Shown piece by piece: positions 21,840 through 32,575 of a DNA stretch of 64,000 nt. Source of the stretch: Opisthocomus hoazin (taxonomy: Eukaryota > Chordata > Aves > Opisthocomiformes > Opisthocomidae); contig NC_134439.1 of NCBI RefSeq assembly GCF_030867145.1, forward strand, positions 7,787,379 through 7,851,378. The letters run 5' to 3'. Position 1 is the first letter of the stretch. Each line of letters opens with the position of its first letter. A program made the translations under genes and the position numbers. Under the pieces are notes generated by a model. The model searched no databases, was not told where the DNA came from, and saw only the letters and a list, made by a program, of their open reading frames with translations.

Positions 21840-23557
21840 AGAGTGGGTCTCTTCTGCTTCCATGTCAGAGGTTGCTCCCTGAGAGTGAGTGTGGTCACCT
21901 CTGGCATCGGATTCTGCGTTACGTTCTTTCAGCTCATGATATAGCTTCACATATTTTGCTGGTAACCATCAAGGGCCTGTTGAAAGAAGAACACACGCAT
22001 ACCCTCTTCCCCACGTTATTAGTTCTATAGGACTTGTCCATTGTGATTCCCCAAATTCTTTATACCATACTTTTGGTCGAACCACAAATGGAGGGACCAT
22101 CCCGAATTGACGGTCAGCTGCTATTGTAAATAATTGATCATCAGAACGATTTTAAAAATTAAGTACATTAACTGTTCCTGTGGGGTAACACTGCCCATAG
22201 GATTCCCTCTTTTTTGTTTATTTAGCATAGCTTTGAGGGTCCCGTGGACACTTTCGACAATGGCTTGTGCAGTAGAAGAATGTGGTATACCTGTAACATG
22301 TTGTATACTCCAGTCCTGTAGGAAAACAGAAATTGTCCGTGAAACGTTCCTTTTCTCCCGTATGTGCCGTGGCTACCAGAAATCCTGAGAAAGTATCCAC
22401 ATTAACATGTACACAATGCAGTCGACCAAATGTTGATATATGTGTAACATCACTTTGCCACAACTCATCAGCTCGTAAACCACGAGGGTTCCCTCCTGCA
22501 CATGATGGTACGGGTGTAATACATTGACAATCAGGGCATGCATGAACATTTTTTGTGGCTTGCCCCTGGGGCAAAGCAAATTGTTTATGCAAGGAAGAAG
22601 CATTTTGATGAAAGAAGTCATGAGATAATCGGGCTTGCTTGAAACGGTGTGGCAGTACTGCTGCCATTGTCAATTGATCTGCTACAACTTTTTCTTCAGT
22701 TATTGGTTTTAGTAGAGTAGTATGTAACTATATATGCATTATAAAATATACACGTACACGATTTTCTAATTTCAATAGCAATTGCATCTGCAATGCGTTG
22801 AACAATATTCACAACATGCAGAATCTGTGACAACATTGAGTGGTTCAGTCGAAAACAATTCAAAAAACGTGCAAGGCCGCTGATAGCTTAAAAATTTGTG
22901 TGGATCCTTCAACGACTGAAATAGATGATTGCTAATCTGATGAATTTGTTTGTTTCCGAAACACTGTTCATGCTCCTTTAATAGGAACAGAAACACGTTG
23001 GTTTTTTGGCTGCAATGAAATTTGAGAGAGGGAATGTAACAGCTTATGTTGTGGAAGGGTATAATGTATGTTATTTAAATAATCAGCTAGAGCGGCTTGC
23101 AGTGATAAGGATTCACTGTTTAAAGCCACAAAGTCATCTTTAGCCAGCAGCAGGCAAATAGTATCAACTTGCTGACAGTGATTTCAACCTTGTGCTATTA
23201 AGGACACTATGATGTGTACCTTTGAAGTCAATGTTTTCATGGGCGTATGAGACAAAAAGATTCATTCCAGAGTCTTCAACTTCTGCGTGTTAACACACCA
23301 CTGATCGAAAAGAGGGTAAGGCTGTAAAACAAAACCTTCATAAATGATATACAAATTTGTTGGCAATTCGACATTAATTCTGAAGGTAAAGGCAATTGCA
23401 ATTCTATCTGAAATCTTTTGTAAAACAGTTTTTGCTTTTGGCATTGATCTTCGGGAAAATAATAAATCTGAGTCCTTTTTGACAAAGTAAATAGAGGGGA
23501 CAAATCTTCAGCTGTAAAGTCAATATTTTCACTTTTCAGCAGAGTGAATAACATCAT
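21840..23557 (-). mobile_element. Provirus pol remnants: RT connection, RNase H, integrase
   Basis: Readable minus-strand pieces are: the RT connection (ENIDFTAEDLSPLFTL near 23,480-23,530); an RNase H active-site segment (PLNVVTDSA near 22,830); the integrase zinc finger (H..H and C..C pattern, 22,530-22,620); the catalytic-core start (ELWQSDVTHISTFGRLHCVH near 22,430-22,490); and the integrase C-terminal segment (ITWGRGYACV, about 21,990-22,020). The style is alpha/betaretroviral. It is broken in several places and lacks the RT palm. Confidence 0.85.
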
Positions 23558-24515
23558 CTAGGTAGACTATCTGAACCTTGGAAAGATAATAAAGTCCAGC
23601 TGTTTGTTCACAAGGAATTCTACTGCAGTAATTGAATTGTATACATTTTTTGTAACCAAGTCCTTGAATGTTAGAAAAGATGGTTCTCGCCGCGCAGCTT
23701 CTGGGCTGGCCGGAACGGGCCAGCGCGCTGGGATCGAGGGAAGGTGGGGGGGGGGAAAGGGGGGGGGGTGGGGGAGGAACCGTGCCGCCGGTTGCCCGGG
23801 GGGAGCCATGTGCCCCACCAGGTGTAAGGTTTGCTGACCCATTCGATGCGGTGACTGCTGGCGCGGCGGCTGTACAGCGTCTGAGGGACTGTGCAGTTTT
23901 ATGTTGGAATTCACCTCGTTTTGATCTCAGGTCGGGTACGCCAATTGCTGTTGAGAGACCCTGTTGTACACTTTTGGGATGCCGGATTTTTACACCCCAC
24001 TTCCCGTTTCTCTGGATTCAAAGGATCGTCAGGTTTTGGCAGATTTACTTCCCGCACTTCTCATGTTCGGTAGGAATTTCGTCGTATGTAGGGTTAAATT
24101 TCAGCAGACTGCTGCTCTGTCCTTGCTTTTGAGATAAGGACAGAGGTATAGCAGCTGCTTCTGAGATAGTCTCTGTAAGTTTTAGAGCATTTAAAGCTGT
24201 ATGCACTGATTTCCAAGTAATGATTTCCTCAGGTATTTTAAACTGCAAGACTTTGTTCTTTCAAACTTCACTGTAAAAAAATTCTTTAATGGAGCCTTCG
24301 CTCCTTTTCTCAGTGACTGTCCCATTCTTCAGCGAGCCAGGGCAGGGAGGGGTGGGGAAAACAGACCTGATTCCTGCTCAGGGTCTGTTAGACCCAGCCC
24401 CTGCTCACGGCTTTCTTCACGTGGTAACTTAGTGGCCACTCCTCCGGCCAAACACCTGTACTTATGATTGTCATCCATTAACCTGTTCCACAGGACAGGC
24501 TGAGGCTTGTGTACC

Positions 24516-25652
24516 TCAGATAATGGTGGCAACGTTCCACTGTCCATCTAGGATGGCATCTCTTGTAACACCGCTCCAGCGGGTAGATGTGATCCGTGCC
24601 AGAGGCCCAGCTAAACATCTCGGAGAAGAAGCCTCATTTTCCCGGTGGGGGGGTTGGTAACGATTGACATATGCTGGAACTGCGAGCTCTTGTCTTGAAG
24701 ATGCTGCAAAACTGACTGCAACAGATCGCACGGTTTTTGGGTTTTGTTTTCTTTTTTTTTTTTTTTTTTTTTTGAGTAATTCATTCTGGCCGGCATCAGA
24801 GGGCGTCGGGAGTGGAGACGCCTCGCTGGAATGTGGCAAGGGTGGATAGAGAGGAGGGGCCGATGTTGCACGCCGCGCCCCAGGAGGGGCCGATGTCGTA
24901 AGCCGCACCCCTTCCCCCTCCCTCTCTGGGGGTGGTACTAGCCGCTCCTCCCCTCTTCCGAAAGACAGTCGCAGTTCCGCGCCCGACTCCTCCCCGCTCC
25001 CTGGGGACGGTCGTACTACCGCGTCCGGCTGGCATTTCGAGTTGATGTCTCTGGCAGCAACTTCTGGTGGGCCACCCCCCTCTGCGCCGAGACCGGAACC
25101 GCACTCTGCACTCGCTCGAATCTCGGCAATTGTGTTACAAGTGATCCCAGTCATCCCTCTAACGGCAGGTAGCCCGAAAACCTGTGCTAATGTCCCAGGC
25201 TTAGGCGCGTGATCCTTCCCAGGCTCCGGAGCTAGCATCTGAGCTGCAGCACACGCCACCTCTTGTTCAGCTTTCATGGCTTTTAAAGTGTGTAATACTG
25301 TTCGCCAGAGCTCGCGGACGGCTTTTATCTCCTTTTCCTCCTTGTCCTCCCCCGTTATTGTCCTTTCCCACATCATCTCTCCTAACTCTTGCCATTCCGA
25401 GACGGAAATCAGTACCGGGGTATCCGCAAAGTGACCCCATCGTTGCCCCAGTTTAATCAACTTCATGAGTTGGTTTGCCGTTGTGTCTATTCCTCTCTTA
25501 GAGAGAATACCGACTAACAACGTTGCCGCGGCATCCACCTCCATGCCAGCGACCCCAGCCTCCACGTTAAAATTTAGCTGCGCCAGGCAGCCCCAGTGTG
25601 GCTCGAAAATCCCTGGGAGTCGGCCGTCCGTACCTGCCCTGCGCATCCGCAC
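24516..25652 (-). mobile_element. Gag-like region of the provirus
   Basis: A 378-codon open stretch directly follows the leader in the expected gag position. The first 130 residues resemble the matrix region of alpha/betaretrovirus-like avian elements (charged helices with LWRTVLHTLKAMKAEQE). The middle is Pro/Gly-rich. A 31-base T run (about 24,742-24,772) on the + strand encodes a Lys run. It is treated as a fossil part of the element. Confidence 0.75.
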
Positions 25653-25738
25653 CCAGGCAGGACCCTCCCAGCCGTTACTCCCACGCCCCCCTCTCTAGCT
25701 GCTCACCGCAGACCGAGGGCCTCCTGCGGGGAAACCGT

Positions 25739-25754
25739 CCATCCTCTGCTACCA
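25739..25754 (-). promoter_or_regulatory. Retroviral primer binding site, initiator-Met tRNA type
   Basis: The minus strand reads TGGTAGCAGAGGATGG two bases after the 5' LTR. This is complementary to the 3' end of vertebrate initiator methionine tRNA over 16 bases. Alpharetroviruses usually use tRNA-Trp, so the match is unusual for this kind of element. It is based on recall of the tRNA sequence. Confidence 0.75.
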
Positions 25755-25756
25755 AA

Positions 25757-26159
25757 TGTAGGCGTGGGTAACGGACCGTTGTAACGATGTGACCCCAATA
25801 TGAGTATGATCGTACAGCTTTATTAGTCAGCAAAACAAGGTTTATATAGCAAAACTATTACAGCATCTGAATGGTTAAAACCCCAACCCATATATAGGCA
25901 AAACTACTGCAACTCGTTGTGATTGGTGCAGAGCTGCATCTCGAAGTGAAAACAGTACTGTGGCAGGAAACAGCAACGTGGCAGGAAGGAAGTGACAGTG
26001 TGGCAGGAAACGGTGATGTTCCCCCTGCTCCAGTGTCCCGAGCTCGTCGCTCTGCCTTCCCAGCAGGGTTCCGTGTCAGCCGCTCCCAAGGCTCACCTCC
26101 GGATCAGAACCTGGGTTGCTCACAAACTATGTCCCCTCTCGTCCAGCCAGGACTCCACA
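25757..26159 (-). repeat. 5' LTR of the provirus
   Basis: This is 403 bp with the same TG...CA ends as the left LTR. The differences seen are one C/T substitution (CGAAGTGAAAAC here) and absence of a 6-bp GCGCAC-type insert. Confidence 0.93.
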
Positions 26160-26274
26160 TTCAAGGAGTCGCACACACACTACCTGAGACTTGAACTGCT
26201 AGGACCAGAGGTAAACACAACTCAGACACAGAGCAGTGACCCTTCTTACATTTTGACTAAGCTTTGCGATAACA

Positions 26275-27255
26275 GTGAGAAAATCTCTTCCAGTGCCACA
26301 TTGTCAGGACAGGTTTCTGTTCCCTCGGTCTCGTTTGCTGAAATCACATCGCACTATTTCCTGCCTTGAAGAGTGCAGCTGTGTTATTTCCTTCCTCTGC
26401 AACAGCCTTTCGCGTAGCTGGAGACCCTCAACCTGCCGTCACCAGTTTCCTACATGGGATTTTCATCTCAGGGAAGCAATCACATGCACCGTGTTCTGAA
26501 GGAGATGCCTGCACTTGATCCAATATATAAGTCTCTGTGCTCATTTAATGGTGTAGGCCTGATCTGCAGGGTCAGATCTAGTTGTCCAAATGTGTTCCAG
26601 CAGCAAAAGATTTCTGTGACAATTTTAACTTAGGGTAGATGCAGTTTACCTGTGCTCTGCACGAACTGCTTTTTCAGGGATGATGGCTTTGTTTCACTGC
26701 TAGTAGCATCTGAAGGACCAGCACAGGCATGCAAATGCTTACAGAAATTTTCCTGTCTTTGCAGGTGGATCTCAGTACTTAGGAGCACATGACAAATGGG
26801 ACAAGTGCAGAAGAATTCATTCTTTATGGCTTCCCAGGCATGTGCAATTCCGGGTGTCCTTGGTGGTGGTATTTGCACTGACGTACTTCCTGACAGTAAT
26901 AGGCAATGCATCTGCCATATCTGTGCCCCACTCTTGTGCTGTTTCACAGAATCCTGCTCTGGTTCAAGAGAAAATCTGGCAATGCCTGGTATCTCTACCT
27001 ATAGCCATTATTCCTCGCGTAAGTCAGTCAACAAAATCTACACTCCCCTTCCTTCGCTCTCTCCAGGATGTGAATGTATTTCTTCATTTCCAGTTAAAAT
27101 TACGGAAACCACTGTGCTTCATGCTAGATGTGTCAGGGCATTTCCACATCTAAAATCCCACACTGGTTTTTAACAGTCCATCATTCCACCCATTTTGGGC
27201 TTTCTTCTGGAAACACTTTAAAGTGATTGCCAGAGTCCCCGAACTGCAGAGCTGC
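26275..27255 (+). pseudogene. Olfactory receptor pseudogene 5' half, older copy (unit 2)
   Basis: This is homologous to 50-1,200 and 47,106-48,320 but clearly more diverged. The OR N-terminus (EEFILYGFPG) is readable at about 26,808-26,840. The central TM2-TM3 part is deleted or scrambled. Its right end abuts the truncated V segment at 27,256. Confidence 0.65.
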
Positions 27256-27374
27256 TAGTACCAGAAAATGTAGGGACTGGCATAACTGGTAATTGCAGGG
27301 CAGAGGTGCACAGTGTCCCACCTGGAGGGTCATTTCTGCTGGGAACTGGAGAACAGAGTCCTTTTGGGCATGAC
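27256..27374 (-). pseudogene. Truncated TCR-type V segment (FR1 only)
   Basis: The exon starts after acceptor TTTCTGGCTTTACAG (27,375 onward) with a split Gly codon. It encodes DSVLQFPAEMTLQVGHCAPL then PCNYQ, a framework-1 region with the first canonical cysteine. Homology to the 50 kb V segment stops about 25 codons later, where OR-block DNA begins, so CDR1 onward is lost. Confidence 0.6.
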
Positions 27375-28080
27375 CTGTAAAGCCAGAAAGGGCTTTCACA
27401 TTTACTTGCCTATGTACCTGTCCATCTATCACTTCACCAGCTTGCTCACTGTCCCCACTTTCCACCTCACTTTTCCTAGTCTCTGAAATGCTGAGCTGTT
27501 TCTCCCTGCACACTCCTTTCTGTAGGTTCTTGCCTCTCCTCACCCCCAGATCATCCTGCTTTTCAGGAATACTCACTGGTCTTTCAGTCCACTCTTTCTC
27601 TCCATATCTGCCTCTGAGCTATGCCGACTGCTGTTCTCTCCTTCAGCAGCAGAAGACATGAGCTGTTCCTCTCCCAACTCTGACCATATCTTCTTGCTAG
27701 AACAGTTCCTTCATATGACACATGACAACTTCTGCCGTTGTCCTGTCCTTGTAGGGAATTTCAGCTCTTCTTGCACAGAGTTAGTCTTCTCTGTTTGTTC
27801 TCCAAGGTGGATGACCATCCCTACAGGCTTTGGTAGCATTTGACCCAATACATCTCTGATACAACCTCCTATATGCCACGTCGCTCCATTCCCTACCATC
27901 TTTCCCTCTTCCAGGCTTCGTATGTACCAGGAGCACATTCAGGAATGCTCAGGACCTGCCAATGTAGGGTGAAGTTTTACTCCTCTTTTGATGCCCATTA
28001 CTCCTGACATCTCTCAGATTATTTGCGTGCCCATGTGCAGTCCATGCTCTCCCTACAGCAACACTCACAGGGAGCCAGGA
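27375..28080. repeat. V upstream/intron block shared with unit 3
   Basis: This stretch is homologous to 50,306-50,998 (for example the shared stretch CTGACCATATCTTCTTGCTAGAAC). It contains no exon I can support. Homology ends at about 28,080. Confidence 0.65.
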
Positions 28081-30437
28081 CTCACGACTCCTCTCTTCCA
28101 CCATCAGCCACGCAAACTCGTGCCTCTTTCTCCCCAGCCTGAAAGTCACATCTCACCAAAGTCTGCCTGTTCCTCCAGAGATGCCAGGCAAATGAGAATC
28201 AAGTCCCGTTCTCCCTTCATGGTGTGCCCAAGGACCTGCCAGCACGTGGAACACAGTGTTGGCAACTTCCCCTCTTCTTCTGCCTCTGACAGATCAAAGA
28301 CACCTCCAAAACACAGCCCAGAGGGTGGGGCAAAACTCTTTCCCTGCTTTTCCAGGCAGGCTTCTTTGGGTTTGTCCCACACCTCTACCACAGTCCCCTC
28401 TTTGTGTCTCTACCTCAAGAAAGCTCTCTAGAGAGCTAATGAACGTACTGTCCATCAGAGGGACAGGCATGCCTTGCAGACTTCTCCTGACATCAGCCAC
28501 CTAGCCGGCTGCACAGGCCTGCAGCCAGCTCTGCAGAAGGTGGAGAAAGCTCCCTCCTGCACCCACCCATGTCCACCCTGTCCCTGGGACTGTCTGGATG
28601 GAGAGAGGACAAGGCAAACACTGAAGTGCCTGGACCCAGGCGTGACACACTCTCTCCCTTTGCCTCTGGCTGTAGAGAAGGAACCTGAAGAGAAACATTG
28701 CTGTAAAGAGCATCTGCTGCAGAAAACAGCTGCACAGAAACAGGCAGACTTCCACACTCTGGTGGGGGCTAGGACATGGCAACAAAACTCTCTTTTGTGC
28801 AGGCAATCCCTCTGTGTCCATTCACCTACCCACATTACCTACAACCTCCAGCTGCTTGTCCCACCCCAGGTCCCAGAACCCCAATACACAGGCAACAAAA
28901 AGGGCTACTTGATTTTAACATCTTCTGCTGTTTGCTGCCTGGAGCAGATCTCCTCTGCCACTGCTCACCCAGGGCCCTTTGCTCACACAATTGGAAGGGA
29001 CTGCAGGAAGCAGGTTATTAACACAGCAGCCACCGTTCACAGCCCTGGTCCCACAAGGCCTTCAGGGTCCTATTGTGCAGTTGAGGCCATGGCAGAAGGA
29101 TGGTGGGCTGCCCTCTGCTCTCCAATGACTGCAAACCTGCCACGAGTTCCCCTGTAATACAACTATAGGTGCCACAGCAGTCCCCAGCAGAGGCAGGGAA
29201 GAGGGCTGAACCTTTCCTCTCTGCCTCGGAAGTCTGTGAACATGGGCTTTTGCAGCTGTGTCAGCTCCTACAGCCACCCAGGCCTCACTGGGAACTGGCT
29301 GGGCCAAGGACCCCATGTCTCTTTCCAGCTCTCACTCACCTCACATCTTCAGCCCTGGAGAGCAACTCTTCAGATCTCTTTGTGGTTCACTCCTGAGTCT
29401 GAACTTGGGTCTCAGATGTCTCTTTCAATAAGTGCCCAGCTCTACCTTGTCTCCCATCACCTGGACTTCATTCCAACACTAAATGCTCTCAGTCTGAGGT
29501 GAAGGGGAATCCTATGCAACAAGCTCTATGTCCTGAACACTCTCCACTGTGGGATACATCCGAAGGTGTCTGTGACAATCAATATCTCCTTCTCATATTG
29601 CTGCTGAGGTAGAACTGCCAGCCCTGCAGGATGGCTTTCGAACACCAGCAGGAGTGTCTTGGAAGCATTCTGTGGAGCTGAAGGATTCAGTTTGTAATTG
29701 TGTATCTGAGCCTATTCACAAAGTGACCAGCAAGAAACCACTTCTGTTTGTGGCTTTCAAGCAAGGCTTCTATTAACACTGTATCAGTTGGGTCTTTTTG
29801 TTTTAACAGGGACTGGCTATATCAGTGGGCTGAAAGAGATCCCCAGCCCCCGCAGCTTGAGCAGGAGTAACTCCTGTGGCAGGACCGAGGGCTGTCCGGC
29901 TGCCCGGGGGCAGGAGGATCTCTGCTGTCCGATTCTGTGGTCAGAGCAGAAAGGCACTGCTCCTCGCCGGGAGCCAGCGGGGCTGGGGCTGCAGTCGCTC
30001 CTTCCCGGGCACCGGCACCAACCCCATCATGATTCCTGCTCCCCGCTGCCGCAGGATCTGCCACTGTGGCGGGGGATTTCTGTCTGTATCCCGGTGGGAG
30101 TGCGGGGGTCAGTGGTGGTGAGGGACAGGAGGAGGGTTCTGACCGGGGGGCGGCTCTGGAGCCACGTTTGGGGCATCTGCTGGGACTGAGGGTCACGAGG
30201 GCTACCAGGCCTCGGTGAGCCCAATGCTGATGCCGGTGCCGTTGCCGTTGCCGGGCGTGCGGGGGAACCGCCCTGGGGCTGGGAGGGGCTGGGCGGGGCC
30301 TAGCGGGGCGAGGCAGCACCGGCGAAGGGACTGGCAGCGCCCCCTGGCGGGCACGGCTTCGAGTGCCCACCATCCCCGACACACACGCCCGGCCCCGCCC
30401 GCACCCGTTCGTGCCCGGCCGCAGCCCCAGCTCCTCT
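28081..30437. other. Unit 2 spacer, no gene recognised
   Basis: This interval has no counterpart in unit 3, where DNA matching 28,080 is followed directly by DNA matching about 30,930. A 227-codon frame at 28,474-29,157 (+) has no recognisable domain. The right part, from 29,830, becomes GC-rich as the V segment is approached. Confidence 0.45.
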
Positions 30438-30444
30438 CCCCGTG
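30406..30444 (-). promoter_or_regulatory. Candidate 23-bp-spacer recombination signal of the V gene
   Basis: Directly abutting the V exon, the minus strand reads heptamer CACGGGG (30,438-30,444), exactly 23 bases, then GCACGAACG (30,406-30,414). The heptamer keeps the essential CAC but is 5/7 to consensus, and the nonamer is 5/9. Position and spacing are right; strength is weak. Confidence 0.5.
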
Positions 30445-31964
30445 TCTCCCACGGCGCAGTAATACACCGCCGCGTCCCCGCGCCGGGGCCGGGCGAGCCA
30501 CAGGGCGCTGGACCGGCGGTCTGCCGCCACCGACAGCCGCCCCGGAGGGGTCTGCACATCCTTGGACCCTTTCAGGGTGCTCACGAGGAATGCGGGGCCT
30601 CGGCCCGGGAGCTGATGGAACCAGTAGATGTAGTTGTAAGACTGGATGTTGGGGTGTGAGCAGTTGATGCTGATGCTGGTGCCCTCGGTGGTCTCTGCCG
30701 ATGGCTCCTGCTGCACCTGGGCTCTGGCCACAGTCACTGTCGAGAAAGAAGAAGGAAAGAAGAAAGATTGTCAAAGATCACTCAGTTCTGATGGCTCGTT
30801 ACCAGACAAACAGTAAAGAGCAGTGGCAGTGCCAGCGGACAGGAAGAGATGGGAAAATGTGCCTGTGATGGAGAGTGATCCTAGTGTGAGTACATGGTGT
30901 GTGGAGTGATGGGAGAACACTGGGAGAGAGTTTGAAATACAGGCATGCAGAGATTAGATGAAAGTCAGGTGCATGGATGGATGGAGAGAGCAAGAGCAGG
31001 GAGAGAGGGTGTTACGGTGAAGAACAGCTAAAATCAGTGCAGTAATAACGACTTCACGCACAGGGAAAGGAGACAGCACATGGAAATACAGGTGTCCAGG
31101 CAAGCAGGGTCATAGCGACAGAGGTGGCAGAGAAATAGCGAGAATGGGAAGAGGACACTCGGAGTTTATGATGTGGGGAATAGAAAATTAGTTCGATTTT
31201 GCTATAGCTTTAGCTTAATTTTGTTATATAATTTTGCATCTATATTAAAGTGAGAGTTAAACACTGTTATTCAGTTTAGTTCTGTTCTTTGTAGTCTTGC
31301 TAACAAGGACTGTTGTGGCTCAAATGTAGCTAACAAGGACTGCTTGCGAGACAGACGAAGAGAAACAAGGACTGATAACCAGAAATTTGTTGTCTGTAAG
31401 AAGCAACTCTCTAGCTGAAACTGCTTCTATGTTTTGGGACTCAGCCAACACAGACAACTCAGGAATTTTTAAGCCAAAGGTGAAAGCACACAGCGAGGAA
31501 GACTATGAGCCTTCATCCATAACACCCCCACAGACGACCACCAGACGACACTGCGCAAGTGCTAAAGGGGGGTGGAGTATGATAATGAATTCCTAGAAAT
31601 AATTACAATAGTCCAGCCAATTTAGATAAGCTTTGTAATAAATAGGTCCATGCTTTGTGACTCGGTGTGCAAGTTAGGAGGAGCGATTCCCCTTGCACCC
31701 GGCGCCGCAATAAGCATACCTGCTTTAGAACTCTCTGAGTTGTGAAGTGTGATTCCGCACGTCATTTATGGAAAGGGGGACTAGAGCTGGCAGAGGGGCA
31801 GGGACGGGGAAAGACACCCCGAAGAAGGAGAGGGAAGAGTTCGTGCTGGGCTCCCTGGGGAGCAGCCCGGGCACAGCCCCGGCCCCCGCCCACCGCCGCC
31901 AGCCCCGCGCACCCAGCAGCACCGCGGCCAGCCCCGCCAGCCCCGCGCCCCGGCACCGCCGCAT
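30445..31964 (-). CDS. T-cell-receptor-type V gene (TRAV/TRDV-like), two exons, apparently intact
   Basis: This V segment would encode the antigen-binding variable domain of a T-cell receptor chain after RAG-mediated joining. Exon 1 is complement 31,913-31,964 (52 nt: ATG, 17 codons, leader MRRCRGAGLAGLAAVLL) with donor CTGG|GTGCGC. Exon 2 is complement 30,445-30,736 (292 nt) with acceptor TTTCTCGACAG. The split codon (G|TG, Val) keeps the frame. The joined product has 114 codons. The mature domain begins near QVQQEPSAETTEG. Canonical residues are Cys43 (SINCS), Trp56 (IYWFHQLPGRGP), a WLARPRRGDAAVYYC block with Cys111, and CAVG at the 3' end. The intron (30,737-31,912) hosts a solo LTR. The alpha versus delta class cannot be decided here. 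Confidence 0.82.
31169..31764 (+). mobile_element. Solo LTR in the V-gene intron, 4-bp target duplication
   Basis: This 596-bp element starts TGATGTGGGG and ends CGCACGTCA (imperfect inverted ends). It is flanked by TTTA on both sides (31,165-31,168 and 31,765-31,768). It contains AATAAA at about 31,638. The 4-bp duplication suggests a gamma/ERV1-type element. No internal viral sequence is present. Confidence 0.8.
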
Positions 31965-32268
31965 CCCGCCGCTCCGCCGCCCGCGCCTCGCTGCCCCCCG
32001 CCAGCCCCGGCTCTCTGCTCCGCCCGCGCCGCCTCCTCTCCGCCGCCTCCTCCCCTCGCCGCCGCCGCCAGCTCCGCCCCGGGGCTCAGCCCGGCGCCGG
32101 CGCCGCTCGGGCTCTCGCCCGGCCTCGCAGTGCTCGCTGGCTCTGCCCGGCCACGACTTGGTCTCCTGCAAAACAGACTCCCGGTCCGCCAGCGAGAATG
32201 CGCCTGCACAGACCCAGGTTCAACTTGTGCAGCGGCAGGGCCTTGACTCTGATGACATCTCTTCTCCA
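31865..32268. promoter_or_regulatory. GC-rich leader/promoter block of the V gene (unit 2)
   Basis: Very GC- and CpG-rich sequence (31,865-32,112) encloses the leader exon and continues into the V upstream block (32,113-32,268). The first part is almost identical to 51,550-51,800 and the second to 5,107-5,262. It makes long spurious ORFs in every frame. A CpG-island-like V promoter is inferred from position only. Confidence 0.55.
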
Positions 32269-32575
32269 AGATGAGTGGCCCACTACTCTTAGACTCTCCT
32301 CATATGTCATGTTTGTCACCCCCCTGATTGACTTGGTGGCCTTTGCTGGACTTGCTCCAGTACGTCAATGTCCTCAGAGGGTCTCAGATGGGGCAAAAGG
32401 TCAGGGTCACTTTCCCAGGCCTGCTGGCAACATTTTGGCTAACACAGCTCAGGATGCCATGTGTCCTCTTTGCTGCAATGACACGCTGCTCTCTCATGTT
32501 CACACACGTACACACCTCCCCTGCCCTTGCCTTCCCCACAGTGCCTGTTACCTCCTGAGCAAGCAATGGGATGTG
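32269..32575 (-). mobile_element. CR1 LINE fragment (unit 2)
   Basis: This is the same reversed CR1 scrap as at 5,263-5,570, with the same internal deletion, so it was inherited by duplication. Confidence 0.7.

Larger units (their letters stand above)
19061..26159 (-). mobile_element. Endogenous retrovirus, alpha/betaretrovirus-like (ERVK-type) provirus
   Basis: This is a fossil provirus about 7.1 kb long in minus orientation, bounded by two LTRs and a 6-bp target duplication. Its parts, in transcription order, are: 5' LTR (25,757-26,159); primer binding site (25,739-25,754); gag-like region (24,516-25,652); pol remnants (RT connection, RNase H, integrase, about 21,840-23,557); env transmembrane remnant (19,710-19,935); polypurine tract (about 19,470-19,485); 3' LTR (19,061-19,469). 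LTR-like pieces lie inside it at 21,343-21,700 and 19,940-20,051. The coding regions are broken in many places and pol is shortened. The two LTRs differ by one substitution and one 6-bp indel, so the insertion looks recent. Confidence 0.92.

Noticed and set aside
28900-29130. Plus-strand SYCAVEAM motif resembling a V-segment 3' end
   Set aside because: No FR1-FR3 upstream, wrong strand relative to all other V segments, and no recombination signal at the right distance.
28474-29157. Long plus-strand ORF (227 codons) in the unit 2 spacer
   Set aside because: No recognisable domain or codon pattern, no splice or promoter context, and no counterpart in the other units.
30202-30774. Alternative-frame ORFs antisense or shifted over the V exon
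   Set aside because: They are shadows of the V frame, which alone has the canonical Cys/Trp/YYC residues and splice sites.
30799-30900. Hydrophobic stretch followed by GTAACG as a possible V leader
   Set aside because: No in-frame ATG, and the hydrophobic frame does not meet the V exon in phase. The exon at 31,913-31,964 fits on start codon, donor and phase.
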